DNA from: Acidobacteriota bacterium
Lineage (GTDB): Bacteria > Acidobacteriota > Vicinamibacteria > Vicinamibacterales > JAFNAJ01
Direction of reading: 5' to 3'
Assembly (NCBI GenBank): GCA_017860085.1
Contig: JAFNAJ010000010.1
Location: 1-24,272 of the forward strand
DNA: 24,272 nucleotides
The notes under the pieces are model-generated. The model had not been told where the DNA came from. It worked only from the letters and a program-made list of their open reading frames with translations, and searched no databases. Of this stretch, positions 9,288-17,549 are shown piece after piece (the first letter of the stretch is position 1; every line of letters begins with the position of its first letter). Position numbers and translations under genes: made by a program.

Positions 9288-9291
<4 letters not shown>
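8098..9291 (+). CDS. Acyl-CoA dehydrogenase of the ACAD10/11 (LvaC-like) group
   Basis: A 397-aa FAD-dependent acyl-CoA dehydrogenase-fold enzyme. The helical N-domain (1-120) is followed by the beta-barrel FAD region with SCFGMTEPEHAGSNP and YVINGHKWFASSA. The C-terminal helical domain contains QVHGGLGVTDD and IYDGPDEVHRGVLARQ. The IYDGPDEVH motif has Asp373 where medium-chain enzymes have the catalytic Glu of YEG; this variant marks the ACAD10/11-type branch. In that branch, mammalian ACAD10/11 and Pseudomonas LvaC act on phosphorylated 4-hydroxyacyl-CoA, removing phosphate to give an enoyl-CoA rather than performing ordinary beta-oxidation. The GTG of the APH-type kinase overlaps its stop by 4 nt, which fits this reading. 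The start ATG is preceded by GGGG only, a weak ribosome site. Confidence 0.88.
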
Positions 9292-10409
<1,118 letters not shown>

Positions 10410-10432
10410 GGGCAGGGCCGGTCCGCGCTGAG

Positions 10433-10618
10433 CTAGGCCGAGCAGACCCGACGCAGCTCCTCGAACAGGACCTCTCGCTCGCGGCGGAGCCTCTCGATCG
10501 AGGCTCTGATGTCGGCGAGCCTGTCCGGCGTGTCGTGCACGGCGCGCGGGCTGGCGTCGAGACGCACGTGGGAACGAGACAACGGACGAGCCGGCAGGAG
10601 GGCAGCAGCAGTGGCCAT
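10433..10618 (-). CDS. Small hypothetical protein with C-terminal coiled coil
   Basis: A 61-aa frame on the minus strand, start ATG at 10618. The second half (RLADIRASIERLRREREVLF then EELRRVCSA) is strongly helical and amphipathic, with Leu/Ile at heptad spacing, and its codons have the GC-rich third positions of real genes here. The first half is Ala/Pro-rich and less convincing, and no good ribosome site precedes the ATG. It converges with the kinase gene, 23 nt from its stop. I recognise no family. It may be a real small protein or the tail of a decayed gene. Confidence 0.4.
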   Translation of the reverse strand: MATAAALLPARPLSRSHVRLDASPRAVHDTPDRLADIRASIERLRREREVLFEELRRVCSA

Positions 10619-10727
10619 GGCTGCCGGTCGTATCGGCTCGACCGGGCCGCGGCTACATCCCCGACCAGATCGGTCCCGAGGCTCCGGGGTCCGAACCCGT
10701 GAACCCTGGCATCCCAGCACCCTCAGG

Positions 10728-11375
10728 TCAAGAGACGGCCAGCACCCCCGATTGTCGCGGTTGCGCCGAGTGGCGCCAGTCCTCGACGACCTGGTCTGCC
10801 GTCTTGATCTGCGCGGCGGCATCGGTTACGTACCACGTCTTGAAGTACTCGAGTCCCTGGACGTGGGCCTCGTTGGTGAACGCCTGCATCGCGTCGCTCA
10901 CCCACACGAGGTCGTACCCGCGCTGGAACGCGTCGCCGGCGGTGTGACGCGCGCAGCAGTCCGTGTGGAGGCCCGTGATGTAGAGCCTCGTGATGCCGCG
11001 CCGCCTCAGCTCGGCGTCGATATCGGTGCTGACGAACGGGCTGTAGGTCGTCTTGTCGATCACGAGGTCGCCCGGCTTCGGCGCGATGTCGGGAACGATC
11101 TCGGCCTGCCACGTCCCCTTCATGGCGTGCGGCGGCCACTTCGCGAGCTCGGTGTCGGCCGGCGTGTGAGCGTCGGTCGCGTACACGACGGCGACGCCCG
11201 TCTCACGCGCGGCGTCGAGCAGTTTCTTGAGGGTCGGCACAATCGCCTGGGCGCGCGCCTGGTAGTCGGCGCCGCCCGCGTCGGCGATGACGCCACCTGC
11301 GAACACGAAGTCGTTGGCGAGATCGATGACGAGGATCGCGCTCTTTCCGGGTTGCGCTGCTGGATCTGGGGACAT
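10728..11375 (-). CDS. Isochorismatase-fold cysteine hydrolase, nicotinamidase-like
   Basis: A 215-aa cytosolic amidase of the isochorismatase/nicotinamidase superfamily. The catalytic triad is visible: D18 in LVIDLANDF, K108 in VIDKTTYSPF and C141 in TGLHTDCCARHTAGDA. It also has the nicotinamidase-type metal set, D68 and H70 (ATDAH) and H83 in WPPHAMKGT, which plain isochorismatases and N-carbamoylsarcosine amidases usually lack. Nicotinamide deamidation in NAD salvage is therefore a reasonable guess, although the usual second His of DWHxxxH is missing, so another amide substrate is possible. The ATG at 11375 is preceded by GGGAGG with good spacing. It is a single gene, with no co-directional partner close enough to form an operon. 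Confidence 0.85.
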   Translation of the reverse strand: MSPDPAAQPGKSAILVIDLANDFVFAGGVIADAGGADYQARAQAIVPTLKKLLDAARETGVAVVYATDAHTPADTELAKWPPHAMKGTWQAEIVPDIAPKPGDLVIDKTTYSPFVSTDIDAELRRRGITRLYITGLHTDCCARHTAGDAFQRGYDLVWVSDAMQAFTNEAHVQGLEYFKTWYVTDAAAQIKTADQVVEDWRHSAQPRQSGVLAVS

Positions 11376-11536
11376 GCGGACCTCCCATTGGTAGAAGGGT
11401 TCACCGGCGAGGGGCCGCTTGGGTAACGCCTTGGCCCGCTGTGGATGACGGGCCGCTCTCGCCGGGGCGCGGCCTCAGCCGCGCGACACGTTCACCGGAG
11501 CCTCCACGCGTGTGGCCCCGGCCACTCCAATCTCGA

Positions 11537-11612
11537 TGTTACCAGAAATGGGGATACTCATCTCTTCCAGCGGGGTCGGGGAAGGAGATGAGTATCCCCG
11601 TTTCTGGTAACA
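11537..11612. repeat. REP-like element pair forming a long inverted repeat
   Basis: Two 28-bp arms, 11537-11564 and 11585-11612, are reverse complements with one mismatch (core GGGGATACTCATCTC), separated by a 20-nt GC-rich spacer. Transcribed in either direction they would give a very stable hairpin. The arms share a core with a third copy at 11623-11647, which marks them as members of a dispersed family rather than a simple terminator. They lie between the 5' end of the cysteine hydrolase gene and the 3' end of the cupin gene. Confidence 0.8.
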
Positions 11613-11622
11613 GACCCGCCGG

Positions 11623-11647
11623 AAAAGATGAGTGTCCCCATTCCTGG
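11623..11647. repeat. Third REP-like copy next to the cupin stop codon
   Basis: AGATGAGTGTCCCCATTCCT, followed by GG, matches the right arm of the neighbouring inverted repeat with three substitutions. The similarity to the left arm also extends outward into a CCGGCGGG/CCAGCGGGG tail, suggesting a unit of about 35 bp. It ends one base before the cupin stop codon on the minus strand, so it may end or stabilise that transcript. Confidence 0.65.
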
Positions 11648-11648
11648 C

Positions 11649-12038
11649 TCATCCGTGGCGGTGCGATGCGGGCAGGCCGAACCGCGACGCGGTGTCGCCC
11701 TCGAAGTCGAACTCCACGAGCACCGCCGGCTCGCTGCCCTCGATCCAGCCATCGTGGCCGGGTTCGATGACGACGAACGCCGGCGCGGTATAGTCACGCG
11801 TGCACCCGTCCGGGAACCGGATGCCGATCCGTCCCTGCGCCAGGAAGCCCACGTGGGCATGCATGCAGAGGTCCGTGCCCACGGTCGGCTTCACGTGCGT
11901 CGACCACCGGAACCCCGGCGGGTAGATCAACCGGCGGATGCGGCCGGGGCCTGCGTGGCCAATGTCCACGCGAACACCGCCGATGTCGCGGCGCTCAGTC
12001 CCCGTCATCGGGGCGACCAGCGGAGACTCGGTGCTCAT
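11649..12038 (-). CDS. Small cupin-domain protein
   Basis: A 129-aa single-domain cupin. The predicted beta-barrel strands run from IGHAGPGRIRRLIYPPGFRW through TDLCMHAHVGFLAQGRIGIR to PAFVVIEPGHDGWIEGSEPAVLVEFDF. Candidate metal-binding histidines are in MHAH and PGHDGW, but the classical G(x)5HxH(x)3-4E pattern is incomplete. The start at 12038 has an excellent AGGAGG ribosome site 7 nt upstream; longer in-frame versions would run across the repeat and into the divergent gene. It is divergent from the secreted cupin-like gene, with an 84-bp gap mostly filled by a palindromic repeat. The biochemical role is unknown. Confidence 0.75.
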   Translation of the reverse strand: MSTESPLVAPMTGTERRDIGGVRVDIGHAGPGRIRRLIYPPGFRWSTHVKPTVGTDLCMHAHVGFLAQGRIGIRFPDGCTRDYTAPAFVVIEPGHDGWIEGSEPAVLVEFDFEGDTASRFGLPASHRHG

Positions 12039-12059
12039 CACGATCCTCCTGCGTGCAGC

Positions 12060-12121
12060 GGGGGTCAGGCCTTGCATTGTTGCAGGGTCCCCATCGGATG
12101 CAAAATTCAAGATCTGACCCC
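12060..12121. repeat. Imperfect palindromic repeat with GGGGTCAG/CTGACCCC ends
   Basis: Left arm 12061-12084 (GGGGTCAGGCCTTGCATTGT then TGCA) and right arm 12099-12121 (TGCAAAATTCAAGATCTGAC then CCC) pair with a few mismatches around a 14-nt loop. The right arm is clearly more AT-rich than its surroundings. The shape and the GGGGTCAGATCTTGAATTTTGCA-type end resemble REP elements mobilised by RAYT transposases; no transposase is in this window. It fills most of the 84-bp gap between two divergent genes and ends 1 nt before one start codon. Confidence 0.7.
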
Positions 12122-12122
12122 G

Positions 12123-12779
12123 ATGGCGCGCGAGCGACTGAGGAGCGTGGCGGGCGTGGTGGCAGTGCTCACCCTGGCGGGTGGGGCGCTCGGCGCCGAG
12201 CGTCTGGCCGACCTCATGAAGGCCACCAGGACCGTCGCCGAGATCCCCGCGTTCGAGAACGACTACGTCCGCGTGTCCTACGCGCTGCTCGAGTACCCGC
12301 CAGCCGAGCGCCGCGTCGCCGAGTCGCGCCCCGTCGTTCTCTACGTTCGCGTGAAGGCCGAGGGGCGGTTCGTCAACACGCGGCTGCTTGATCCCCCTCG
12401 CGCGTCGCGTCCCTTGTGGCAGCCCGGCGTCGTGCCGCGGGGCGTCCACATCGAGGTGCTCAAGTGGCCGCCGGCTCCGCCAGCCCTCGGTGAACCAGGG
12501 ACCGACCCGCCCAGCGACGCGCTCGAGGAGGAACACTGGGAGGCCGGCCGCTTGGTCATGGCAACGTTCCGTCCCCAGGACTACGCCGTCGGAACGGGCC
12601 GATTCCCGTCGGTGACGACGTTTCTCTCGGAGGGTGTGGTCGAGGTCTGGAACCGCGGCCTGCGCCGGAGGATGGGAGTACAGGCTGGTGATGCCTTCTG
12701 GTTCGAGGCCGCGACACGGATCACCAACATCGATGACTACCCGATAGGTGCTGCGATCGTGCAACTGACCTCGCGGTGA
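12123..12779 (+). CDS. Secreted protein of unknown function, possibly cupin-like
   Basis: A 218-aa protein with a clear Sec signal (MARERLRSVAGVVAVLTLAG, cleavage near ALGA-E), so it is likely periplasmic. The mature part starts ERLADLMKATRTVAEIPAFE and includes FENDYVRVSYALLEYPPAER and a closing region VEVWNRGLRRRMGVQAGDAF then WFEAATRITNIDDYPIG. This could be a double-stranded beta-helix, which would make it a distant relative of its divergent cupin neighbour. No catalytic or metal motif is evident. The ATG is 1 nt downstream of the palindromic repeat, with no purine-rich ribosome site, so expression may be leaderless or the start misplaced. The family is not recognised. Confidence 0.65.
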   Translation: MARERLRSVAGVVAVLTLAGGALGAERLADLMKATRTVAEIPAFENDYVRVSYALLEYPPAERRVAESRPVVLYVRVKAEGRFVNTRLLDPPRASRPLWQPGVVPRGVHIEVLKWPPAPPALGEPGTDPPSDALEEEHWEAGRLVMATFRPQDYAVGTGRFPSVTTFLSEGVVEVWNRGLRRRMGVQAGDAFWFEAATRITNIDDYPIGAAIVQLTSR

Positions 12780-12890
12780 AGCAGGCCGACGACCGGGGCC
12801 TGACGAGGACTCTGACGTGGCCGGGCGGCGAGACACCCGCCCTTCCTGTGCGCTTGCCAGTCACTTGCCCGAGGACGCACACTGTCCTGC

Positions 12891-14198
12891 ATGTCGACCT
12901 TGACGGAGTCCCTTCCACGCCGCACGTTCTGCCTCGTCACCCTTCTCGCCGCCCTGGCCATCGCGGCACCCGTGCGGTCGCAGGCACCTGCGGCCTCCAG
13001 CTCGGCCCAGGCGACGATCTCGGTCGAGCGTCTCGCGCGCCTCGACGCGTTCATCGAGCGGCACGTGAACGAGCGCCGGATCGCTGGCGGTGTCATGCTG
13101 GTTGCCCAACACGGACGCATCGTTCATCTGAGGAGCTTCGGCAAGCTCGACGTCGATCGCGGCGTGCCGATGAGCGACACGGCGCTGTTCCGCATCGCGT
13201 CGATGACCAAGGCCATCACGAGCGTCGCCGTGATGCAGTTGGTCGAGGACGGCAGTCTGCTCTTGAGCGACCCTGTCGCCAAGTACTTGCCGGCGTACAC
13301 GAACACCACCGTGGCAGTCCTGCCGACATCAGGCTCGTCGGGAGGAATGTCGACGGTTCCGGCCAAGCGCCCCATCACCATCCGCCACCTGCTGACGCAC
13401 ACGGCCGGCATCTCCTATGGTACGGGACCCCTCGAGGCTCAGTACAAGGCGGCCGGCGTGTTCGGTTGGTACTGCGCGGATCGCGACGAGACCATGGGCG
13501 CCATGGTCGACCGCCTGGCGGCCTTGCCGTTCGAGGCGCACCCCGGAGAACGCTGGGTCTACGGGTTTGGCACCGACATCCTCGGGCGGGTCGTCGAGGT
13601 GGTGTCGGGCCTGTCGCTCGACGAGTACTTCCGGCGTCACATCTTCGAGCCGCTGAAGATGCGCGACACCTTCTTCTTCGTGCCACCCGAGAAGAGTGCG
13701 CGTCTCGCCACGGTCTACTCGGCGCAGGCTGATGGCACCATCGCGCGCGCCCCGGAACAGGGATCAGCAGGGCAGGGGGCCTACGTCGTGGGACCCCGGA
13801 AGTGCTTCTCTGGTGGTGCCGGCCTCGTCTCGACAATTACCGACTATGCGCGGTTCCTGCAGATGCTGCTCGATGGCGGGTCGCTCGACGGCGCGCGCGT
13901 GCTGAGCCCCGCATCGGTGGCGTCGATGACGTCCAACCACGTGGGTTCGCTGTACAGCGACGGGGACCTTGGTTTCGGTCTCGGGTTCGAGGTCGTGGAT
14001 CACCTGGGCCGCGCTGGGCGGCTCGGGGCCGTGGGCGAGTTCAACTGGGGCAGCGCCTACTATCCACGCTACTGGGTCGATCCTGCGCACGGCGTCGTGG
14101 CCATCTTCATGACGCAGCTCATCCCGGCTGGCGGTCTCGATCTGTCGGCTCGAATCAAGAGTCTCGTGTATCAAGCGATCGAGACCCAGAGGTTCTGA
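12891..14198 (+). CDS. Exported serine hydrolase, beta-lactamase/class C-like fold
   Basis: A 435-aa serine hydrolase of the beta-lactamase-related (PF00144-type) family, which includes LACTB, EstB-type esterases and D-aminopeptidases. The N-terminus (PRRTF then a hydrophobic run to VRSQA) is a signal peptide, possibly Tat. The catalytic SxxK is S104-M-T-K107 in FRIASMTKAI, the second motif is Y224 in WVYGFGTD, and a WG motif occurs in GEFNWGSAYY. These match the esterase-like members, not true AmpC, which has YSN and KTG. It probably cleaves an ester or peptide in the periplasm. The insert around residues 138-160 (Thr/Ser/Gly-rich) looks like a flexible loop. It is convergent with the M20 gene, with 3 nt between stops. 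The ribosome site is weak, so the start is moderately sure. Confidence 0.87.
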   Translation: MSTLTESLPRRTFCLVTLLAALAIAAPVRSQAPAASSSAQATISVERLARLDAFIERHVNERRIAGGVMLVAQHGRIVHLRSFGKLDVDRGVPMSDTALFRIASMTKAITSVAVMQLVEDGSLLLSDPVAKYLPAYTNTTVAVLPTSGSSGGMSTVPAKRPITIRHLLTHTAGISYGTGPLEAQYKAAGVFGWYCADRDETMGAMVDRLAALPFEAHPGERWVYGFGTDILGRVVEVVSGLSLDEYFRRHIFEPLKMRDTFFFVPPEKSARLATVYSAQADGTIARAPEQGSAGQGAYVVGPRKCFSGGAGLVSTITDYARFLQMLLDGGSLDGARVLSPASVASMTSNHVGSLYSDGDLGFGLGFEVVDHLGRAGRLGAVGEFNWGSAYYPRYWVDPAHGVVAIFMTQLIPAGGLDLSARIKSLVYQAIETQRF

Positions 14199-14201
14199 AT
14201 C

Positions 14202-15506
14202 CTACCTGTCGTCATCCAGTCCGAGAATCGCGTGCAGTAGAACGTTCGTGCCGTTCGTGATGTCCTCGGGCCGGGTGAACTCACGTGGCGAGTGGCTGAT
14301 GCCCCCCACGCTGGGCACGAAGATCATGCCGATGGGGCCGAGGCGTGCCATCTCTTGCGCGTCGTGGCCCGCGCCACTCGGCATCGACTTGCGGCGGAGG
14401 CCGAGCCTCGCCGCGGCCTCGTCAATCGTTCGGCGCACGCGCGTGTCGGTTGGCGCAGGGACCGTGTCGCTGGTCAGCGTGAAGGTGAAGGTCGTGCCCG
14501 TGTCCTGCGCAGTCAGTTCGACCTCGCGCTGCACGTCCTGGCGGATCGCGTCGATGACCGACGCGTCGAGGTCGCGAATCTCGAGGCTCGTAGCCACCTT
14601 GCCCGGGATGACGTTGTAGGCGCCCGGAAACGCCTGGATTCTTCCGACCGTCGCCACCTGGCGTCCCGGCCGGGCTCGGGCCACGCGGTTCACGGCGTCC
14701 ACGTAGCGCGCTGCCGCGAGGAGTGCGTCGCGTCGTTGCGCCATGGGCGTCGTCCCCGCGTGGTTGGCGGACCCCTCGATGGTCACGTCCCACCACTTGA
14801 TGCCGACGATGCCCTCGACCACGCCGATGTCGACGTCCTCGGCATCGAGAATGCCCCCCTGCTCGATGTGCAGCTCGAGGTACGCGGCGATGTCGCCGGG
14901 CTTCCGGATGGCCTGCGCGAGCCTGTCGGGATCGCCGCCGATGCGGCGGATCCCCTCGCGGACGGTGGCCCCGCTGTGGGTGGTCCGCGCGAGATCGTCG
15001 TTGCTCAGGCCCGCCGTGATGGCCATGGAGCCAACCGTGCCGCCCTCCTCGTTCTGGAAGATGACGACCTCGAGCGGGTGACGGAGCGCGACCCCCTGCT
15101 CGGCGAGCGACTGGGCCACCTCGATCGCGGCCATCGATCCGACATTGCCGTCGTAGTTGCCCCCCTGCGGCACCGAGTCGATGTGCGACCCGACGACGAT
15201 CGGCTTCTTGCCCGGGTCGGCGCCGGCCCGTCGTCCCACGATGTTGCCAGCGGCGTCGATGACGACGTCGAGCCCGGCGTCGCGCATCAACTGGATGACG
15301 TAGGCGCGGCCTTGAAGGTCCACGTCGGAGTACGCCACGCGAGTGACGCCCCCTTCCGGGTTCTTTCCGAATCTCGACAACTCCAACAGGTGCCCGTTCA
15401 CGCGCTTGCCGTTGATGCGAAGGTCGGGCCCATGACCCGCAACCGTCACCGAGAGAGCGGTCAGGACGACCTGGAGACACGCGGCCAGTCGGACTCGTCG
15501 ATCCAT
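14202..15506 (-). CDS. Exported M20-family Zn amidohydrolase (N-carbamoyl amino acid/allantoate type)
   Basis: A 434-aa metallo-amidase close to N-carbamoyl-L-amino acid hydrolases and allantoate amidohydrolases. A Sec signal (MDRRVRLAACLQVVLTALSV, then TVAG) is unusual for this mostly cytosolic family. The di-metal ligands are all visible: H108 and D119 in GSHIDSVPQGGNYDGNVG, E153/E154 in FQNEEGG, H213 in ELHIEQG and H405 in ISHSPREF. GSANHAGTTPM in the small dimerisation domain is also typical. GAGGAA overlaps the upstream stop, 6 nt before the ATG. Only 10 nt separate it from the GH97 gene ahead, so they share a transcript. It probably releases ammonia or amino acids from ureido or acylated substrates in the periplasm; the exact substrate is unknown. 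Confidence 0.88.
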   Translation of the reverse strand: MDRRVRLAACLQVVLTALSVTVAGHGPDLRINGKRVNGHLLELSRFGKNPEGGVTRVAYSDVDLQGRAYVIQLMRDAGLDVVIDAAGNIVGRRAGADPGKKPIVVGSHIDSVPQGGNYDGNVGSMAAIEVAQSLAEQGVALRHPLEVVIFQNEEGGTVGSMAITAGLSNDDLARTTHSGATVREGIRRIGGDPDRLAQAIRKPGDIAAYLELHIEQGGILDAEDVDIGVVEGIVGIKWWDVTIEGSANHAGTTPMAQRRDALLAAARYVDAVNRVARARPGRQVATVGRIQAFPGAYNVIPGKVATSLEIRDLDASVIDAIRQDVQREVELTAQDTGTTFTFTLTSDTVPAPTDTRVRRTIDEAAARLGLRRKSMPSGAGHDAQEMARLGPIGMIFVPSVGGISHSPREFTRPEDITNGTNVLLHAILGLDDDR

Positions 15507-15516
15507 CGGAGATTCC

Positions 15517-17484
15517 TCACTCCTGGGGCTGGCGAATTCGTGCCACCCAGCCCCCGCCTTCGGCCATCCGGATCCGCACGCTGGATGCGCTGGTCACTTC
15601 AGTTGTCGTGCGGCGAGTGTCCTCGCCCCAGCGGTTGGCGTTGACGCCGTCAGCCCAGACCTCCATGCGGAACGCTCCCGCCGGCAGGAACGAGAGGTCG
15701 ACGTCGAGCTCGCGCGGTGTCCAGTCGGTCATCGCGCCGACGTACCACTCGGCACCGCTCCGCCGGGCCACCACCACGTAGTCGGCGAGGCGGGCGTCGA
15801 GCACGCGGGTCTCGTCCCACACCGTCGGCACGGATTCGAGGAAGGCCATGGCGTCGGGCTCGCGCGCGTAGTTCGAGGGACTGTCGGCCAGCATCTGGAG
15901 CGGGCTCTCGAAGACCACGTACATCGCCAGTTGGTGGCACCGTGTGCCCTGGCTCATGGGGCGCGAGAAGAGCGGGGCGAACGATCCGCGCGCGGCGTTG
16001 ACCATCGCGCCCGGCGTGTAGTCCATGGGGCCGAGGAACATCCGCGTGAACGGCAACGTCACGTCGTGTTCCGGGTGTACGTGGGTACTCCACTTGCTCC
16101 ATTCCATGCCCCGGACACCCTCGACGGTCATCAGGTTGGGCCAGGTCCGGGTCATCAGCGCGGGTCGGATGCCGCCGTGGTAGTCGACGAGCAGGCGGCG
16201 CTTCGCCGCTTCCCGCGTGACGCGGTGGTAGAAGTTCACGATCGCCTGGTCGTCACGCTGCATGAAGTCGATCTTCAGGCCCTTGATGCCCCATCGCTCG
16301 AAGCGGTCGAGTGCCGCATCCAGTTGATCGTCGAGGGTCTTCCAGATCACCCAGAGGATGATCCCCACGTTGCGCTCGCGCGCGTACGCCGTCAGCGCGT
16401 CCATGTCGATCGCCGGCACCACCTGCAGCGCGTTGCCGAGCACGTACCACCCTTCGTCGAGAATGACGTACTCCAGGCCGTGCCTCGCCGCGAAGTCGAT
16501 GTAGTGCTTGTACGTGTCGGTGTTGACGCCCGACGTGAAGTCCACGCCGGCGACGTTGACGGCGTTCCACCAGTCCCACGCCACCTTGCCCGGTTTGATC
16601 CACGACGTGTCGGCGATCTGCGAGGGTGTCGCCAGCAGATAGACGAGCGGATTCGTGATGAGGTCGCCGTCCCGGCGCGCGATGCCGAGCAGCCGCCACG
16701 GGTACGTGCGGGTGCCCCTCGTCTTGGCGATGTAGTCGGCCGGCGTCGCCACCCGGACGTGGCGGTCCTTCTCCCGCCGCTCCTCGAGCGCCACGGGCGG
16801 AAAGATCGCGTTGAGGCCGTTGCCGCCCATCCCGCGCAGCCACAGGCCCGGGTAGTCGTCGACGTCCGACTCGGCGATCGCGATCTTCACGCCGTCGGCG
16901 TCAACCACCACCGGGATCGACGCGAGGTTCGTCGACGAGAGGTCGCCGAGCGCGCGAGGCAGGAAGTGCCGCTCGTTGTGAGAGAAGAAGCTCTCCTCTT
17001 CGGGATAGAAGGCGGTGTAGTCCCCGGTGAAGCGGAAACCCGCCTCTTCTCGTTGCACGGTGACCTCAGCGGCCGGCCACGCTGTCTCGAACCGGTAGGC
17101 GACGCCCTCGTTGTAGGCGCGAAACACGACCGCATAGCCGCCCGACATTTCCAGACGCAGCTGGTTGAATCGGTCTCGAAGGACGGCCGCCTTCTGACCC
17201 ACTGAGGGCTTGACGACCTCGTCGTGGCTGCTCGGACGCGACGCGACGAGCACCGGCGCCACGCCCAGGGTCTGGGCGTCGATCGTCATCGACAGCGTCG
17301 ATCGCTCGACCAGCACGCGGTCGTCGACCACGACGTCGTAGCGGAGTCGGTCGCCCAGCGCGATGCGCACCTCGATGCGGGCATCGGGCGACCGCAGGGC
17401 GTGGTCCGGCTGGCTCGCCGCGCGCCCTGTCAGCGACGTCAGCAGTGCAAGAGCAAGGACCATCCGCACGGCCAGGGCGTTCAT
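15517..17484 (-). CDS. Exported glycoside hydrolase family 97 enzyme
   Basis: A 655-aa GH97 enzyme, which acts on alpha-glucosides or alpha-galactosides. A Sec signal (MNALAVRMVLALALLTSLTG) is followed by the N-terminal beta-sandwich (RSPDARIEVRIALGDRLRYD) and the (beta/alpha)8 barrel, with VAWDWWNAVNVAG, EYVILDEGWY, GIKGLKIDFMQRDDQ and LMTVEGVRGMEW. A C-terminal beta-domain ends the protein. The barrel has D406 in KIDFM and E455 in TVEG. An Asp at this strand is the nucleophile of retaining GH97 members, whereas inverting SusB-type enzymes lack it, so a retaining, alpha-galactosidase-like enzyme is my guess. The start at 17484 has a strong AGGAGAGG six nt upstream; in-frame upstream ATG/GTG codons lack one. 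It is the first gene of an operon with the M20 amidase and is divergent from the cyclase. Confidence 0.9.
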   Translation of the reverse strand: MNALAVRMVLALALLTSLTGRAASQPDHALRSPDARIEVRIALGDRLRYDVVVDDRVLVERSTLSMTIDAQTLGVAPVLVASRPSSHDEVVKPSVGQKAAVLRDRFNQLRLEMSGGYAVVFRAYNEGVAYRFETAWPAAEVTVQREEAGFRFTGDYTAFYPEEESFFSHNERHFLPRALGDLSSTNLASIPVVVDADGVKIAIAESDVDDYPGLWLRGMGGNGLNAIFPPVALEERREKDRHVRVATPADYIAKTRGTRTYPWRLLGIARRDGDLITNPLVYLLATPSQIADTSWIKPGKVAWDWWNAVNVAGVDFTSGVNTDTYKHYIDFAARHGLEYVILDEGWYVLGNALQVVPAIDMDALTAYARERNVGIILWVIWKTLDDQLDAALDRFERWGIKGLKIDFMQRDDQAIVNFYHRVTREAAKRRLLVDYHGGIRPALMTRTWPNLMTVEGVRGMEWSKWSTHVHPEHDVTLPFTRMFLGPMDYTPGAMVNAARGSFAPLFSRPMSQGTRCHQLAMYVVFESPLQMLADSPSNYAREPDAMAFLESVPTVWDETRVLDARLADYVVVARRSGAEWYVGAMTDWTPRELDVDLSFLPAGAFRMEVWADGVNANRWGEDTRRTTTEVTSASSVRIRMAEGGGWVARIRQPQE

Positions 17485-17500
17485 CGCGTGCCTCTCCTGC

Positions 17501-17517
17501 CGCGTGATCATCACGCG
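17501..17517. promoter_or_regulatory. 17-bp perfect palindrome between divergent genes
   Basis: CGCGTGAT and ATCACGCG flank a single C, giving perfect dyad symmetry. It sits in the 65-bp gap between the GH97 operon and the cyclase operon, 16 bp upstream of the GH97 start and overlapping where a -35 for the TATAAT at 17529 would be. A repressor bound here could act on both operons; the binding protein is unknown. Confidence 0.55.
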
Positions 17518-17528
17518 TTCACGCAGAC

Positions 17529-17534
17529 TATAAT
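17529..17534 (+). promoter_or_regulatory. TATAAT -10 box of the cyclase operon
   Basis: A perfect sigma70 -10 hexamer lies 15 bp upstream of the cyclase ATG in otherwise GC-rich DNA. Transcription would start about 5-9 nt before the ATG. No ribosome site is present, so the mRNA may be nearly leaderless. No good TTGACA sits at the right spacing; the palindrome occupies that place. The complement reads as TATAGT for the opposite strand. Confidence 0.5.
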
Positions 17535-17549
17535 CCACGCACGTCACCA

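Noticed and set aside
10670..10715. tRNA-like T-arm around GGGGTCCGAACCC
   Set aside because: No matching acceptor stem, anticodon arm or GTTCGAAT-type T-loop could be built on either strand.
11537..11647. CRISPR-like array from three similar repeats
   Set aside because: Copies are in mixed orientation, palindromic and unevenly spaced, with no constant-length spacers and no cas genes.
12891..14198. Antibiotic-resistance beta-lactamase
   Set aside because: SxxK is present, but the Y-G-F and W-G motifs and the overall length fit esterase/LACTB-like members, not AmpC with YSN and KTG; no resistance context is seen.
17501..17517. CRP/FNR-type site near a cyclase gene
   Set aside because: The half-sites GTGA and TCAC are only 3 bp apart, whereas CRP sites need 6 bp (TGTGA-N6-TCACA); the palindrome is real but not a CRP consensus.
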